Shown: positions 10,761-27,708 of the stretch, piece after piece
Layout of the letters: each line of letters starts with the position of its first letter
How positions within the stretch are numbered: position 1 is the stretch's first letter
NCBI RefSeq assembly: GCF_008365315.1
Contig: NZ_CP043506.1
Location: forward strand, 124,001-188,000
Source: Acetobacter vaccinii
Lineage (GTDB): Bacteria; Pseudomonadota; Alphaproteobacteria; Acetobacterales; Acetobacteraceae
DNA: 64,000 bases
Reading direction: 5' to 3'
Notes under the pieces: generated by a model
What the model saw: only the letters and a program-made list of their open reading frames with translations
What the model was told of the DNA's origin: nothing
The model's database searches: none
Translations under genes and position numbers: made by a program

Positions 10761-11069
10761 TTAGAGTTTGATCTCGACATCCACGCCAGCGGCGAGGTCG
10801 AGCTTCATGAGAGCGTCCACGGTCTGCGGAGTGGGCTCAACAATATCAAGCAGACGCCGATGAGTCCGAATTTCGAACTGCTCGCGGCTCTTCTTGTCTA
10901 CGTGAGGCGAACGGTTAACCGTAAACCGTTCAATATGCGTCGGCAGCGGGATAGGACCCCGAACCCGCGCACCCGTACGCTTCGCCGTGTTTACGATTTC
11001 CTTCGTGCTGTTGTCGAGCACACGGTGGTCGTAAGCCTTCAGGCGAATGCGGATGTTCTGGTTGTCCAT
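10761..11069 (-). CDS. rpsJ: 30S ribosomal protein S10
   Basis: S10/NusE (102 residues) is a 30S protein and a transcription antitermination partner of Nus[20 protein letters not shown] and the [19 protein letters not shown] loop identify it. The frame is open 16 codons upstream, but the ATG at 11069 gives the standard protein. It starts the S10 group, 106 bp after tuf; that gap holds a GC-rich stem-loop. Confidence 0.97.
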   Translation of the reverse strand: MDNQNIRIRLKAYDHRVLDNSTKEIVNTAKRTGARVRGPIPLPTHIERFTVNRSPHVDKKSREQFEIRTHRRLLDIVEPTPQTVDALMKLDLAAGVDVEIKL

Positions 11070-11123
11070 TTGTTTCTTAGTCCAACACTTAACTTGTCCG
11101 GGAAACCCGGCCGCCAAGTAAGA

Positions 11124-11148
11124 CCCCGGCCGGTGGAGCCGGCCGGGG
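11124..11148 (-). terminator. GC-rich stem-loop between tuf and rpsJ
   Basis: A perfect 10-bp stem (CCCCGGCCGG/CCGGCCGGGG) with a 5-nt loop lies 27 nt after the tuf stop. On the minus strand only TCTTACTT follows, so it is a weak or partial terminator at most. It could set the ratio of EF-Tu mRNA to S10 operon mRNA. A smaller CCGGG/CCCGG repeat follows near 11098-11110. Confidence 0.5.
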
Positions 11149-11175
11149 CTACTCAGGCTCTAGTTCCCTTATCGA

Positions 11176-12366
11176 TTACTCGATAATGGTAGCAACAACG
11201 CCTGCGCCAACCGTACGGCCGCCTTCGCGGATAGCGAAGCGCAGACCTTCGTCCATGGCGATCGGAGCAATCAGCTCGACATCCATAGCGCAGTTGTCAC
11301 CCGGCATCACCATTTCGGTGCCTTCCGGCAGATGCACAACACCCGTCACGTCCGTCGTACGGAAGTAGAACTGCGGACGATAGTTGGTGAAGAACGGCGT
11401 ATGACGGCCACCTTCTTCCTTCGTCAGGATGTAGGCTTCAGCCTTGAACTTCTTGTGCGGCGTGATGGAGCCGGGCTTGGCCAGAACCTGACCGCGCTCA
11501 ACGTCTTCACGCTTCGTGCCACGCACCAGAGCGCCGATGTTGTCGCCAGCTTCACCGCGATCAAGCAGCTTGCGGAACATTTCAACGCCGGTAACGGTGG
11601 TCTTGGTGGTGTCTTTCAGGCCGACGATTTCAACTTCGTCACCCACGTTGATCACACCACGCTCCACACGACCGGTCACGACGGTGCCGCGGCCAGAGAT
11701 GGAGAACACGTCTTCGATCGGCATCAGGAACGGACGATCAACCGGACGCTCGGGCTGCGGAATGTAGGAGTCAACCGCATCCATCAGGTCCAGAACGCGG
11801 TTTTCACCGATTTCTGCGTCGCCGTCTTCGAGGGTCACCAGAGCGGAGCCCTTGATGATCGGCACATCGTCGCCGGGGAACTGGTAGGAAGACAGAAGTT
11901 CACGAACTTCCATTTCAACCAGCTCAAGCAGTTCCGGATCATCAACCTGGTCAACCTTGTTCAGGAAGACGACCAGAGCAGGCACACCGACCTGACGGGC
12001 GAGCAGGATGTGCTCACGCGTCTGGGGCATCGGGCCATCAGCTGCGGACACAACCAGGATCGCGCCGTCCATCTGCGCGGCACCGGTGATCATGTTCTTC
12101 ACATAGTCAGCGTGTCCGGGGCAGTCGACGTGGGCGTAGTGACGCTTGTCGGTTTCATATTCCACGTGAGCGGTGGAAATGGTGATGCCGCGAGCGCGTT
12201 CTTCAGGAGCAGCGTCGATCTGGTCGTACGCCTTGAACTCAGCGCCACCCTTCTTCGCCAGCGTCTTGGTGATAGCTGCCGTCAGAGAGGTCTTACCATG
12301 GTCAACGTGACCAATGGTGCCGATATTGCAGTGCGGTTTTGTCCGCTCAAATTTAGCCTTAGCCAT
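11176..12366 (-). CDS. tuf: elongation factor Tu
   Basis: EF-Tu (396 residues) is the GTPase that delivers aminoacyl-tRNA to the ribosome. G1 is [10 protein letters not shown] (near residue 19), G3 is DCPGHADY, and G4 is NKVDQVDD; domains 2 and 3 follow and the C-terminus is [11 protein letters not shown]. Length is standard. It normally follows fusA, but here it directly follows rpsG after 89 bp. Confidence 0.99.
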   Translation of the reverse strand: MAKAKFERTKPHCNIGTIGHVDHGKTSLTAAITKTLAKKGGAEFKAYDQIDAAPEERARGITISTAHVEYETDKRHYAHVDCPGHADYVKNMITGAAQMDGAILVVSAADGPMPQTREHILLARQVGVPALVVFLNKVDQVDDPELLELVEMEVRELLSSYQFPGDDVPIIKGSALVTLEDGDAEIGENRVLDLMDAVDSYIPQPERPVDRPFLMPIEDVFSISGRGTVVTGRVERGVINVGDEVEIVGLKDTTKTTVTGVEMFRKLLDRGEAGDNIGALVRGTKREDVERGQVLAKPGSITPHKKFKAEAYILTKEEGGRHTPFFTNYRPQFYFRTTDVTGVVHLPEGTEMVMPGDNCAMDVELIAPIAMDEGLRFAIREGGRTVGAGVVATIIE

Positions 12367-12403
12367 TGTTTACTCCATACCCCAAAATATTCGGGATGCA
12401 GTT

Positions 12404-12430
12404 GTTATAAGCCCGCTCACCACCTCGCAA
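12404..12430 (-). promoter_or_regulatory. tuf: candidate promoter upstream of tuf
   Basis: In the 89-bp rpsG-tuf gap, TTGCGA (12430-12425) and TATAAC (12409-12404) are separated by 15 bp, shorter than the 17-bp optimum. The -10 matches five of six consensus bases. The call rests on sequence alone. Confidence 0.3.
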
Positions 12431-12455
12431 GGGGGAAAGCTGAACTTTCACGTAG

Positions 12456-13318
<863 letters not shown>

Positions 13319-13655
13319 GCGCCTTTCCCGATCCTTACACAGTTCGGTCGGCCAGTCTGTTTCTGACTGCCGACTTTCATTAAAAAATCCCATACGGCAA
13401 ATGCCAGCATGAGGCTATATTGACATCCGGCCTTACTTCCACCGGAAGCGCGCCGCATGCTGGAAACTCATACAGAAAAACCTGAGCGCTTTTTCCATCC
13501 CAAGGATGATAAAAGCTGAGGGCCGTTTCCTAACCCTCCCCCCTTCAGAAGTCAAGCTTTGCCTTGCGATTCTCCCGGGGGTAATCCACAGGCACAAAAA
13601 AAGGCCGGAGTTTTTCCGGCCTTTTCCTGTGGATAACACTGTCTGGTCGCCGGTG
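13319..13655. other. rpoC-rpsL intergenic region (337 bp)
   Basis: No gene is seen here. The region holds the rpoC terminator (13596-13625), a weak promoter-like pair for the str group (TTGACT at 13555-13550 and TTAGGA at 13533-13528, 16-bp spacing), and an rpsL-leader stem-loop at 13488-13516 (GCTTTT/AAAAGC plus CATCC/GGATG on a CAA loop). The promoter call is weak because the -10 match is poor. Confidence 0.5.
13596..13625 (-). terminator. rpoC intrinsic terminator
   Basis: A 9-bp stem (AAGGCCGGA/TCCGGCCTT, 13601-13609 with 13615-13623) has a 5-nt loop. On the minus strand the descending arm runs directly into a T7 tract, a textbook Rho-independent terminator 31 nt after the rpoC stop. The plus strand also shows a shorter T-run, so it may work in both directions. 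Confidence 0.9.
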
Positions 13656-17831
<4,176 letters not shown>

Positions 17832-17859
17832 GTGCCGAAGCCCCCAAAGGGAAACGGAG

Positions 17860-17881
17860 GGCCAGCACAACGTGGCTGGCC
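17860..17881 (-). promoter_or_regulatory. stem-loop between rpoB and rpoC
   Basis: A 7-bp stem (GGCCAGC/GCTGGCC) with an 8-nt loop sits midway in the 93-bp rpoB-rpoC spacer. No T-run follows. It is a candidate RNA-processing or mRNA-stability element. Confidence 0.4.
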
Positions 17882-17924
17882 TCTCCCTTGAAATAAGAAT
17901 GGATCGTGGCTGGGACGCGCACCG

Positions 17925-22100
<4,176 letters not shown>

Positions 22101-22124
22101 CGTTGCTCCTGCCCCGCCCTTATT

Positions 22125-22168
22125 TCGGACCATCATGCCTGCGGCCCGCCGCAAGCCTGATGGTCCGA
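22125..22168 (-). promoter_or_regulatory. long stem-loop in the rpoB leader
   Basis: An 11-bp perfect arm pair (TCGGACCATCA/TGATGGTCCGA, 22125-22135 and 22158-22168) encloses a 5-bp inner stem (TGCGG/CCGCA). It ends 24 nt upstream of the rpoB ATG, with no T-run after it. In E. coli this junction has an attenuator and an RNase III cleavage site; a similar role is inferred. Confidence 0.55.
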
Positions 22169-22288
22169 ACTGTTACGGCTTTCGATCACCGACCAGGTGC
22201 CACCCTGACCAGACCCGTTCCGGACCAGCCCGAAACAGGTAAACGGGCAGAGGTATACACCCCCACCCGAAAACCCTGCATCCATAAC

Positions 22289-22305
22289 CCCGCCAGAGTG
22301 GCGGG
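22289..22305 (-). terminator. short stem-loop after rplL (possible attenuator)
   Basis: A 6-bp GC stem (CCCGCC/GGCGGG) with a 5-nt loop lies 11 nt after the rplL stop. Only GTTATGG follows on the minus strand, so termination would be weak. Its place at the rplL-rpoB junction suits partial attenuation. Confidence 0.4.
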
Positions 22306-22316
22306 ATAATGGAAAC

Positions 22317-22691
<375 letters not shown>

Positions 22692-22763
22692 GGTTAGTCT
22701 TCCTAATATAAATACTGATTGAGAGAACGCAACCCCCTGTCGGGAGTCACGCGGGTATCCTGT

Positions 22764-22787
22764 CAATCCCTTCCGAGGAAGGGATTG
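22764..22787 (-). promoter_or_regulatory. stem-loop between rplJ and rplL
   Basis: A near-perfect 11-bp inverted repeat (CAATCCCTTCC/GGAAGGGATTG) folds as a 10-bp stem with a CUCG tetraloop, 2 nt after the rplJ stop. No T-run follows. It could protect or process mRNA where L12 must be made in excess over L10. Confidence 0.5.
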
Positions 22788-22789
22788 CG

Positions 22790-23308
22790 TCAGGCAGCCT
22801 CACCCGTTTTGGCATAGGCCCCAAAAACACGAGCAAGCTGCGCGGCAGGTGCCTGCGTAACGGCTGCGATACGTGTAGCCGGCGTGGAGATGAGCCCCAC
22901 AAGCTGCGCACGCAGAACGTCAAGCGACGGCAGCTCGGCCAGAGCCTTGATCCCAGATACATCAAGCACCTGCGAACCAAGAGAACCACCAAGCACCACA
23001 AGCTTGTCATTGGTTTTGGCGAACTCAACGATCACCTTCGCCACTGCCACAGGGTCGTCCGCCCACGCAAGCGCGGTCGGTCCCTTGAGCATCGGCACGA
23101 TGCCGCTGAACTGGGTCCCATCCAGGGCGAGAGTTGCCAGCCGGTTTTTAGCGACTTTATAGTTCGCACCCGCTGCACGCACCTTGCGCCGCAGATCCGT
23201 CACATGTGCCACGGTCAGACCAGCATTCTGGGTGACCACAACCATGGACGTCTGGGCGAAAACGCTGGACAGAGAGGCTACTAAAGCCTTCTTTTCCGTA
23301 CGGTCCAA
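22790..23308 (-). CDS. rplJ: 50S ribosomal protein L10
   Basis: L10 (172 residues) anchors L7/L12 dimers to the ribosome. It starts (M)[16 protein letters not shown] and has the conserved [19 protein letters not shown] region. The start codon is TTG at 23308 with GGAGACGG upstream; no in-frame ATG nearby fits. It is preceded by a 285-bp spacer that may contain an autoregulatory L10 leader. Confidence 0.95.
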   Translation of the reverse strand: MDRTEKKALVASLSSVFAQTSMVVVTQNAGLTVAHVTDLRRKVRAAGANYKVAKNRLATLALDGTQFSGIVPMLKGPTALAWADDPVAVAKVIVEFAKTNDKLVVLGGSLGSQVLDVSGIKALAELPSLDVLRAQLVGLISTPATRIAAVTQAPAAQLARVFGAYAKTGEAA

Positions 23309-23558
23309 ATCCCGTCTCCGTCTTGTTCCACTTGGCTGACGCCAGGCGAAACGGGTTGCCCTTTGGACCCCACCGGCATGACCAGCAAGGTCCGCTCGCC
23401 TGTCCTTGAAACGGAATATCTGAGGCTGGCTGAAATGTTCAGCCTGCGATCAGCATCCCCGTCATACCTCCCGCCGGCGTTACCACCGATTAAGACCCAA
23501 GGCCGCGTGAGGTTTCGGACAGGTATAAGAAGACGCCATTACAACATCTTCATGCACA

Positions 23559-23578
23559 GCCCCACCTCACGGCGGGGC
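23559..23578 (-). promoter_or_regulatory. GUGA-tetraloop hairpin between rplA and rplJ
   Basis: On the minus strand an 8-bp stem (GCCCCGCC/GGTGGGGC, one G-U wobble) closes on a GTGA (GNRA-type) tetraloop, 15 nt after the rplA stop. No T-run follows. It lies at the head of the 285-bp rplA-rplJ spacer, where an L10-binding leader would be expected. Confidence 0.45.
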
Positions 23579-23593
23579 CATGACATTCTTGCT

Positions 23594-24286
23594 TCAGCCA
23601 GCGAAGGCCGAAACGTCAACAGACACACCAGGCCCCATGGTGGAGGACAGAGCTGCCTTTTTCAGGTAGGTCCCCTTCGCACCGGTCGGACGGGCGCGCT
23701 GCACGGCATCAACAAACGCGCGGATGTTTTCCGCCAGCTTGTCGGAACCGAAAGAGGCCTTGCCAACGCCAGCGTGGATGATGCCGGTCTTTTCGGCGCG
23801 GTATTCAACCTGGCCAGACTTCGCAGCTTCAACCGCACCCTTGACGTCCATGGTCACGGTGCCCAGCTTGGGGTTGGGCATCAGGCCACGCGGGCCGAGG
23901 ATCTTGCCCAGACGACCAACCAGAGCCATCATGTCCGGTGTGGCGATGCAGCGGTCGAAACCGATTTCACCAGCCTGCACCTTTTCCATCAGGTCTTCCG
24001 CACCGACGATATCGGCACCGGCTGCCTTGGCTTCTTCAGCCTTGGGGCCACGTGCGAACACGCCAATACGCAGGGTCTTGCCCGTGCCGTTGGGCAGGGA
24101 GACAAAACCGCGCACCATCTGGTCAGCATGACGCGGGTCAATGCCCAGGTTCAGTGCGATTTCGATGGTTTCATCGAACTTGGCAGTCGCATTGCCCTTT
24201 ACCAGAGCAACGGCGTCATCAAGCCCGTAAGCCTGAGTGGCGACAACTTTGGCCCGAGCAGCGGCCAGACGTTTGTTCTTTGCCAT
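23594..24286 (-). CDS. rplA: 50S ribosomal protein L1
   Basis: L1 (230 residues) forms the mobile L1 stalk and in E. coli represses its own operon. It starts [14 protein letters not shown] and has the [15 protein letters not shown] signature. Full length; 5 bp after rplK, so the two are cotranscribed. Confidence 0.98.
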   Translation of the reverse strand: MAKNKRLAAARAKVVATQAYGLDDAVALVKGNATAKFDETIEIALNLGIDPRHADQMVRGFVSLPNGTGKTLRIGVFARGPKAEEAKAAGADIVGAEDLMEKVQAGEIGFDRCIATPDMMALVGRLGKILGPRGLMPNPKLGTVTMDVKGAVEAAKSGQVEYRAEKTGIIHAGVGKASFGSDKLAENIRAFVDAVQRARPTGAKGTYLKKAALSSTMGPGVSVDVSAFAG

Positions 24287-24291
24287 GATGC

Positions 24292-24726
24292 TCAGCCTTC
24301 CACCACTTCAAGACCCATGGAGCGGGCAGAGCCCACCAGCATACGCACGGCGCCATCGAGGTCGTTGGCGTTCATGTCCTGCTGCTTCTGCTCGGCGATC
24401 TCACGGATCTGAGCGATCGTCACCTTACCAACAGCCGCACCCTTGCCAACCGTCTGGCTGCCCTTGGAGACCTTGGCGGCCTTGAGCAGGAAGTAGGTGT
24501 TGGGCGGGGTTTTGGTGATGAAGCTGAACGTACGGTCAGCATAAGCGGTAATGACGACAGGAATCGGCATGCCCGGCTCAAGACCCTGGGTCTTGGCATT
24601 AAAGGCCTTGCAGAATTCCATGATATTCAGACCGCGCTGACCCAGCGCCGGACCAACCGGCGGTGACGGGTTGGCTTTACCCGCGGGAATCTGAAGCTTG
24701 ATGTAGCCAACAACTTTTTTGGCCAT
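24292..24726 (-). CDS. rplK: 50S ribosomal protein L11
   Basis: L11 (144 residues) is part of the GTPase-associated centre. It starts [22 protein letters not shown], and the proline-rich [22 protein letters not shown] motif follows. Full length. nusG, which usually precedes it, is absent; the upstream gene is an efflux outer membrane protein. The 106-bp leader contains two inverted repeats and an AAGGAGT ribosome site. Confidence 0.98.
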   Translation of the reverse strand: MAKKVVGYIKLQIPAGKANPSPPVGPALGQRGLNIMEFCKAFNAKTQGLEPGMPIPVVITAYADRTFSFITKTPPNTYFLLKAAKVSKGSQTVGKGAAVGKVTIAQIREIAEQKQQDMNANDLDGAVRMLVGSARSMGLEVVEG

Positions 24727-24727
24727 A

Positions 24728-24813
24728 TCCGGGACTCCTTATAATTGAACCCGGACCGCGGTTCGTGCGATTCCAGCCAGTGCGTATTGCTCTGGCTGCA
24801 ACCTCCCGCGTTC
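24728..24813 (-). promoter_or_regulatory. rplK: structured rplK leader (candidate L1 operator)
   Basis: Two inverted repeats lie upstream of rplK. TCCGGG/CCCGGA (24728-24733, 24750-24755) encloses the AAGGAGT ribosome-binding site. CAGCCAG/CTGGCTG (24774-24780, 24792-24798) is itself enclosed by a 5-bp CGCGG/CCGCG pair. In E. coli L1 represses through the rplK leader; the same role here is inference. No terminator or strong promoter was recognised in this gap. Confidence 0.4.
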
Positions 24814-24832
24814 CGAAACAGGAAAGGCGCGC

Positions 24833-26443
24833 TTACCGGGCCTTGGGCGTGCTGTCAAGCCCTGACGCCCCCTGCCTCATCAGATTGGCGGACGCCGGGT
24901 CGCGCTCGGTGCTGATCCCCCCGGCGGCAGGGGCATGCCGCAGGTGACTGTAATCCAGCGGCCCGAACGGCATGATCGCCCGCGCCCCATCGGGCAGGCT
25001 TGCACGTGACCAGCCACCCCCAAGTGCGCGCACAAGCTGCACATGGGCGTCCACCTCACGTGTCTGAGCCTGCACGAGGGAGATCCGGGCATTCAGGGCT
25101 GCAACCTGCGCGACAACGACATCAAGATAATTGGTCAGCCCGCCGGTATAGAGGGCCATAGTCATACCCTGCGTGCGTACGGCGGCATCCACCGCACTTT
25201 TTTCCTGCTCGACCTGTGTTTTCAGGCGTCCAGAACGGGTCAGATTATCTTCCACCTCCCGGAAGGCATCCAGCACGGTGCCGCGATAAATATCTTCCGC
25301 CTGCCGGTACTGAGACCAGCTCCGCTGAAGGTCAGCCCGCCGCAACCCACCCTGAAACAGGGGCACAACCGCACTGGCACCAAACTGGTACATGGCATTG
25401 TAAAGCGAGGCGAGGTCAAACCCGTTATCCATGAAGCCTGTCATGGCATTGAATGTCACATGCGGATAAAACGCCGCACGCGACACCCCGATGGCCCGAT
25501 TGGCCTGGGCCATGCGCCTTTCTGCCATGGCAATATCGGGCCTACGCTCCAGCAAGGTGGAGGGCAGCACCAGAGGCGGTGTGCTTACCTGAAAGGGCAG
25601 ACTGTCAACCGGAGCGATGTGGAAGCTGGCGGGCGCCTGATTAACCAGCACCGCTATGGTATGCTCCATGACATCGCGCTGCGACTTGATGTCAGTTTCC
25701 TGCGCCTGTGTGGCATAAAGCTGCGCTTCGGCCCGCGAGACATCCATACCTGGGGCAATGGCCCCTGACAGACGCAGCTTGGTCACCTCCACCGCCGCCT
25801 GATAATAGCGTATGGCGCTGCGGTAGACAGCTGCCTGAGCATCCAGCCCCCGCAGCAGCACGTAGTCACTGGCCAGTTCCGCCTGAATACTCAACCGCGA
25901 GAGGGCAAACTGGGCGGCCTGCTCCTGCACACCCTGTTCAGCCATACGGGTGCGGTTGCGGATAGCGGACCAGAAATCCGGCTCCCAGCTTGCCGTGGCC
26001 GAATACTGCTCCGACGACATATACATAGGCCCGGTGGCCCCGGCACCACGCCAGAGCCTATGGGCCGACCCCTTGTATTTCTGGCCGCTCGCCATGCCAT
26101 TAAGCTGGGGGTACAGGTGCGACCGCGCCTCCATGGCCAGATCACGCGCCTGAAGGAAAATTTCCGCCTGCGCCTGAATGTCCGGATTAAGGCGCATCGC
26201 CTGATCTTCCAGCGCATTCAGTTGGGCGTCACCCAGCATGCTCCACCAGTCATGCCGCAAGGCGGCATCATCCGGGTGGGCGGGTTTGAAAATACCCGTG
26301 CCCTCCCAATTGTCTGGCAGCACAAATTTTTCAGGCTTGTACCGTGGCGCAAGGTCGCAACCAACAAGCAGGCTACCCGCACACCCCAGCAGGATACCGC
26401 GCGCCACAAACCCAAGACCACGGCGCGGACCATGCACCCTCAT
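24833..26443 (-). CDS. NodT-family RND efflux outer membrane lipoprotein
   Basis: Outer membrane factor (536 residues) of a tripartite efflux pump, forming the exit duct across the outer membrane. A signal peptide ends in a lipobox (SLLVGC, Cys29). Two OEP repeats follow, with the helical LQ/AE pattern and the conserved APRYKPEKFVLPDNW start and ERRPDIAMAERRMAQANRAIGV motif. The last ~40 residues are an extension beyond the barrel. Its ATG overlaps the membrane fusion gene stop by 4 bp. Substrates cannot be told from sequence. Confidence 0.92.
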   Translation of the reverse strand: MRVHGPRRGLGFVARGILLGCAGSLLVGCDLAPRYKPEKFVLPDNWEGTGIFKPAHPDDAALRHDWWSMLGDAQLNALEDQAMRLNPDIQAQAEIFLQARDLAMEARSHLYPQLNGMASGQKYKGSAHRLWRGAGATGPMYMSSEQYSATASWEPDFWSAIRNRTRMAEQGVQEQAAQFALSRLSIQAELASDYVLLRGLDAQAAVYRSAIRYYQAAVEVTKLRLSGAIAPGMDVSRAEAQLYATQAQETDIKSQRDVMEHTIAVLVNQAPASFHIAPVDSLPFQVSTPPLVLPSTLLERRPDIAMAERRMAQANRAIGVSRAAFYPHVTFNAMTGFMDNGFDLASLYNAMYQFGASAVVPLFQGGLRRADLQRSWSQYRQAEDIYRGTVLDAFREVEDNLTRSGRLKTQVEQEKSAVDAAVRTQGMTMALYTGGLTNYLDVVVAQVAALNARISLVQAQTREVDAHVQLVRALGGGWSRASLPDGARAIMPFGPLDYSHLRHAPAAGGISTERDPASANLMRQGASGLDSTPKAR

Positions 26444-27708
26444 GGCTTGTGCTCCGCTGGCGGCTTGGTGTCGTGCGCAGCCTCATCGACCGACTCATCT
26501 GCGCGTGAGCCATACCCCAGTGCGCCGGGGACAAGGCGGACTTTCTGCCCATCCAGAATACCGGCATCCGGGTTGTTGATGACCCGGTCGGTCTTCTTCA
26601 ACCCTTTGCGGATCTGGATTGTCTTGCCGTAGTTGGTGCCTACCGTTACCGGCACCAGACGCACGCGGCCTGAATCATCCACCAGCGCCACCTCCGCACC
26701 ATCGGCACGGAACAGGATGGCACCCAGAGGCAGTGTCAGTTCATTGGGGTCACCGGGGGCGTGGAATGTGGCGGTCGCATAGGCGTTGGGCCAGAGTTCC
26801 CCATCCTTGTTGTCCAGCAGGAGTTCCGTCGTCACCGTGCGGGTGGCCGGGTTAAAGGCCGTGGCATTGGCCAGGAAACGGGCATGGAATGTGCGTTCGG
26901 GATATTGCGGCACATTCAGCTCCGCCTCCAGACGGGGCGTGATAATGTCCGAGTAATCCTGCGGCACGGCCACAAAAACACGCATGGCATGCACATCGGC
27001 CACGCTGAACAGTTCTGTCGCCTGCCCACGGGCTGTGACATCACCCCGCCCGGCGTTGACATAGTCCCCCACGTCCGCAAGGCGGGTTGTGACGATGCCG
27101 TCAAACGGGGCAACAATTTTCTTGAACCCTTCCAGCGCCGCATACCGCTCAACATCGTGCTGCGCGGCTTCCATTTGTGCCTGCTGAGCTTCAGCATTGG
27201 CAGCCTGCACGTCCACTTCCTGCTGTGACACAGCCTGTGTGCCTTGCAGGGCTTTCCAGCGTTTGGCTGTTATCTGGGCCAGACGATAGCGTGCCGCCGC
27301 CACATTGTAATTGGCCTTGGCCGCCGCATATTCCGCATCCAGGCCGGGTGTATCAATTTCGGCCAGCACGTCGCCCGCCTTTACCCGTGCGCCAAAGTCC
27401 TTGTACCACATTTTCACATAGCCCGAGACCTGGGCGTAAATGGGGGCCTGGTACCAAGCCGCAATATTGGCAGGCAACGACAGGGTGCGCTCGGTTGGCC
27501 CCGGCTGGGGGGTAATGACCTGCACTGTGGGGATGGCGTTCTGCTCTGCCTCACCCGCAAGCTGCACAAAAGCCGTGTGCCGCTGGGCTATGCCCACCAC
27601 AGCCAGAAGAGCTGCCACCCCGGCAACGGCCAGATAGCCTGCCTTTCTCCGCCGGGCTGCCTGCGATGCGGGGGCCTGCCCGGTGCTGTCGTTCTGATCC
27701 GGGCTCAT
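26440..27708 (-). CDS. RND efflux periplasmic adaptor (membrane fusion protein)
   Basis: HlyD/AcrA-type adaptor (422 residues) linking permease and outer membrane factor. An N-terminal membrane anchor (about 24-42) precedes the barrel-sandwich half-motif (VKAGDVLAEIDTPGLDAEY), a helical hairpin (about 120-175) and the second half-motif (IVAPFDGIVTTRLADVGDYV). The C-terminal barrel contains KTDRVINNPDAGILDGQKV. It overlaps both neighbours by 4 bp, so the three pump genes form a coupled operon. Confidence 0.93.
   Translation of the reverse strand: MSPDQNDSTGQAPASQAARRRKAGYLAVAGVAALLAVVGIAQRHTAFVQLAGEAEQNAIPTVQVITPQPGPTERTLSLPANIAAWYQAPIYAQVSGYVKMWYKDFGARVKAGDVLAEIDTPGLDAEYAAAKANYNVAAARYRLAQITAKRWKALQGTQAVSQQEVDVQAANAEAQQAQMEAAQHDVERYAALEGFKKIVAPFDGIVTTRLADVGDYVNAGRGDVTARGQATELFSVADVHAMRVFVAVPQDYSDIITPRLEAELNVPQYPERTFHARFLANATAFNPATRTVTTELLLDNKDGELWPNAYATATFHAPGDPNELTLPLGAILFRADGAEVALVDDSGRVRLVPVTVGTNYGKTIQIRKGLKKTDRVINNPDAGILDGQKVRLVPGALGYGSRADESVDEAAHDTKPPAEHKP

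Noticed and set aside
24740..24780. GGTTCAA in the rplK leader, like a tRNA T-loop
   Set aside because: The flanking bases do not pair as a T-stem and no anticodon or acceptor arm can be built, so no tRNA or tRNA remnant is called.
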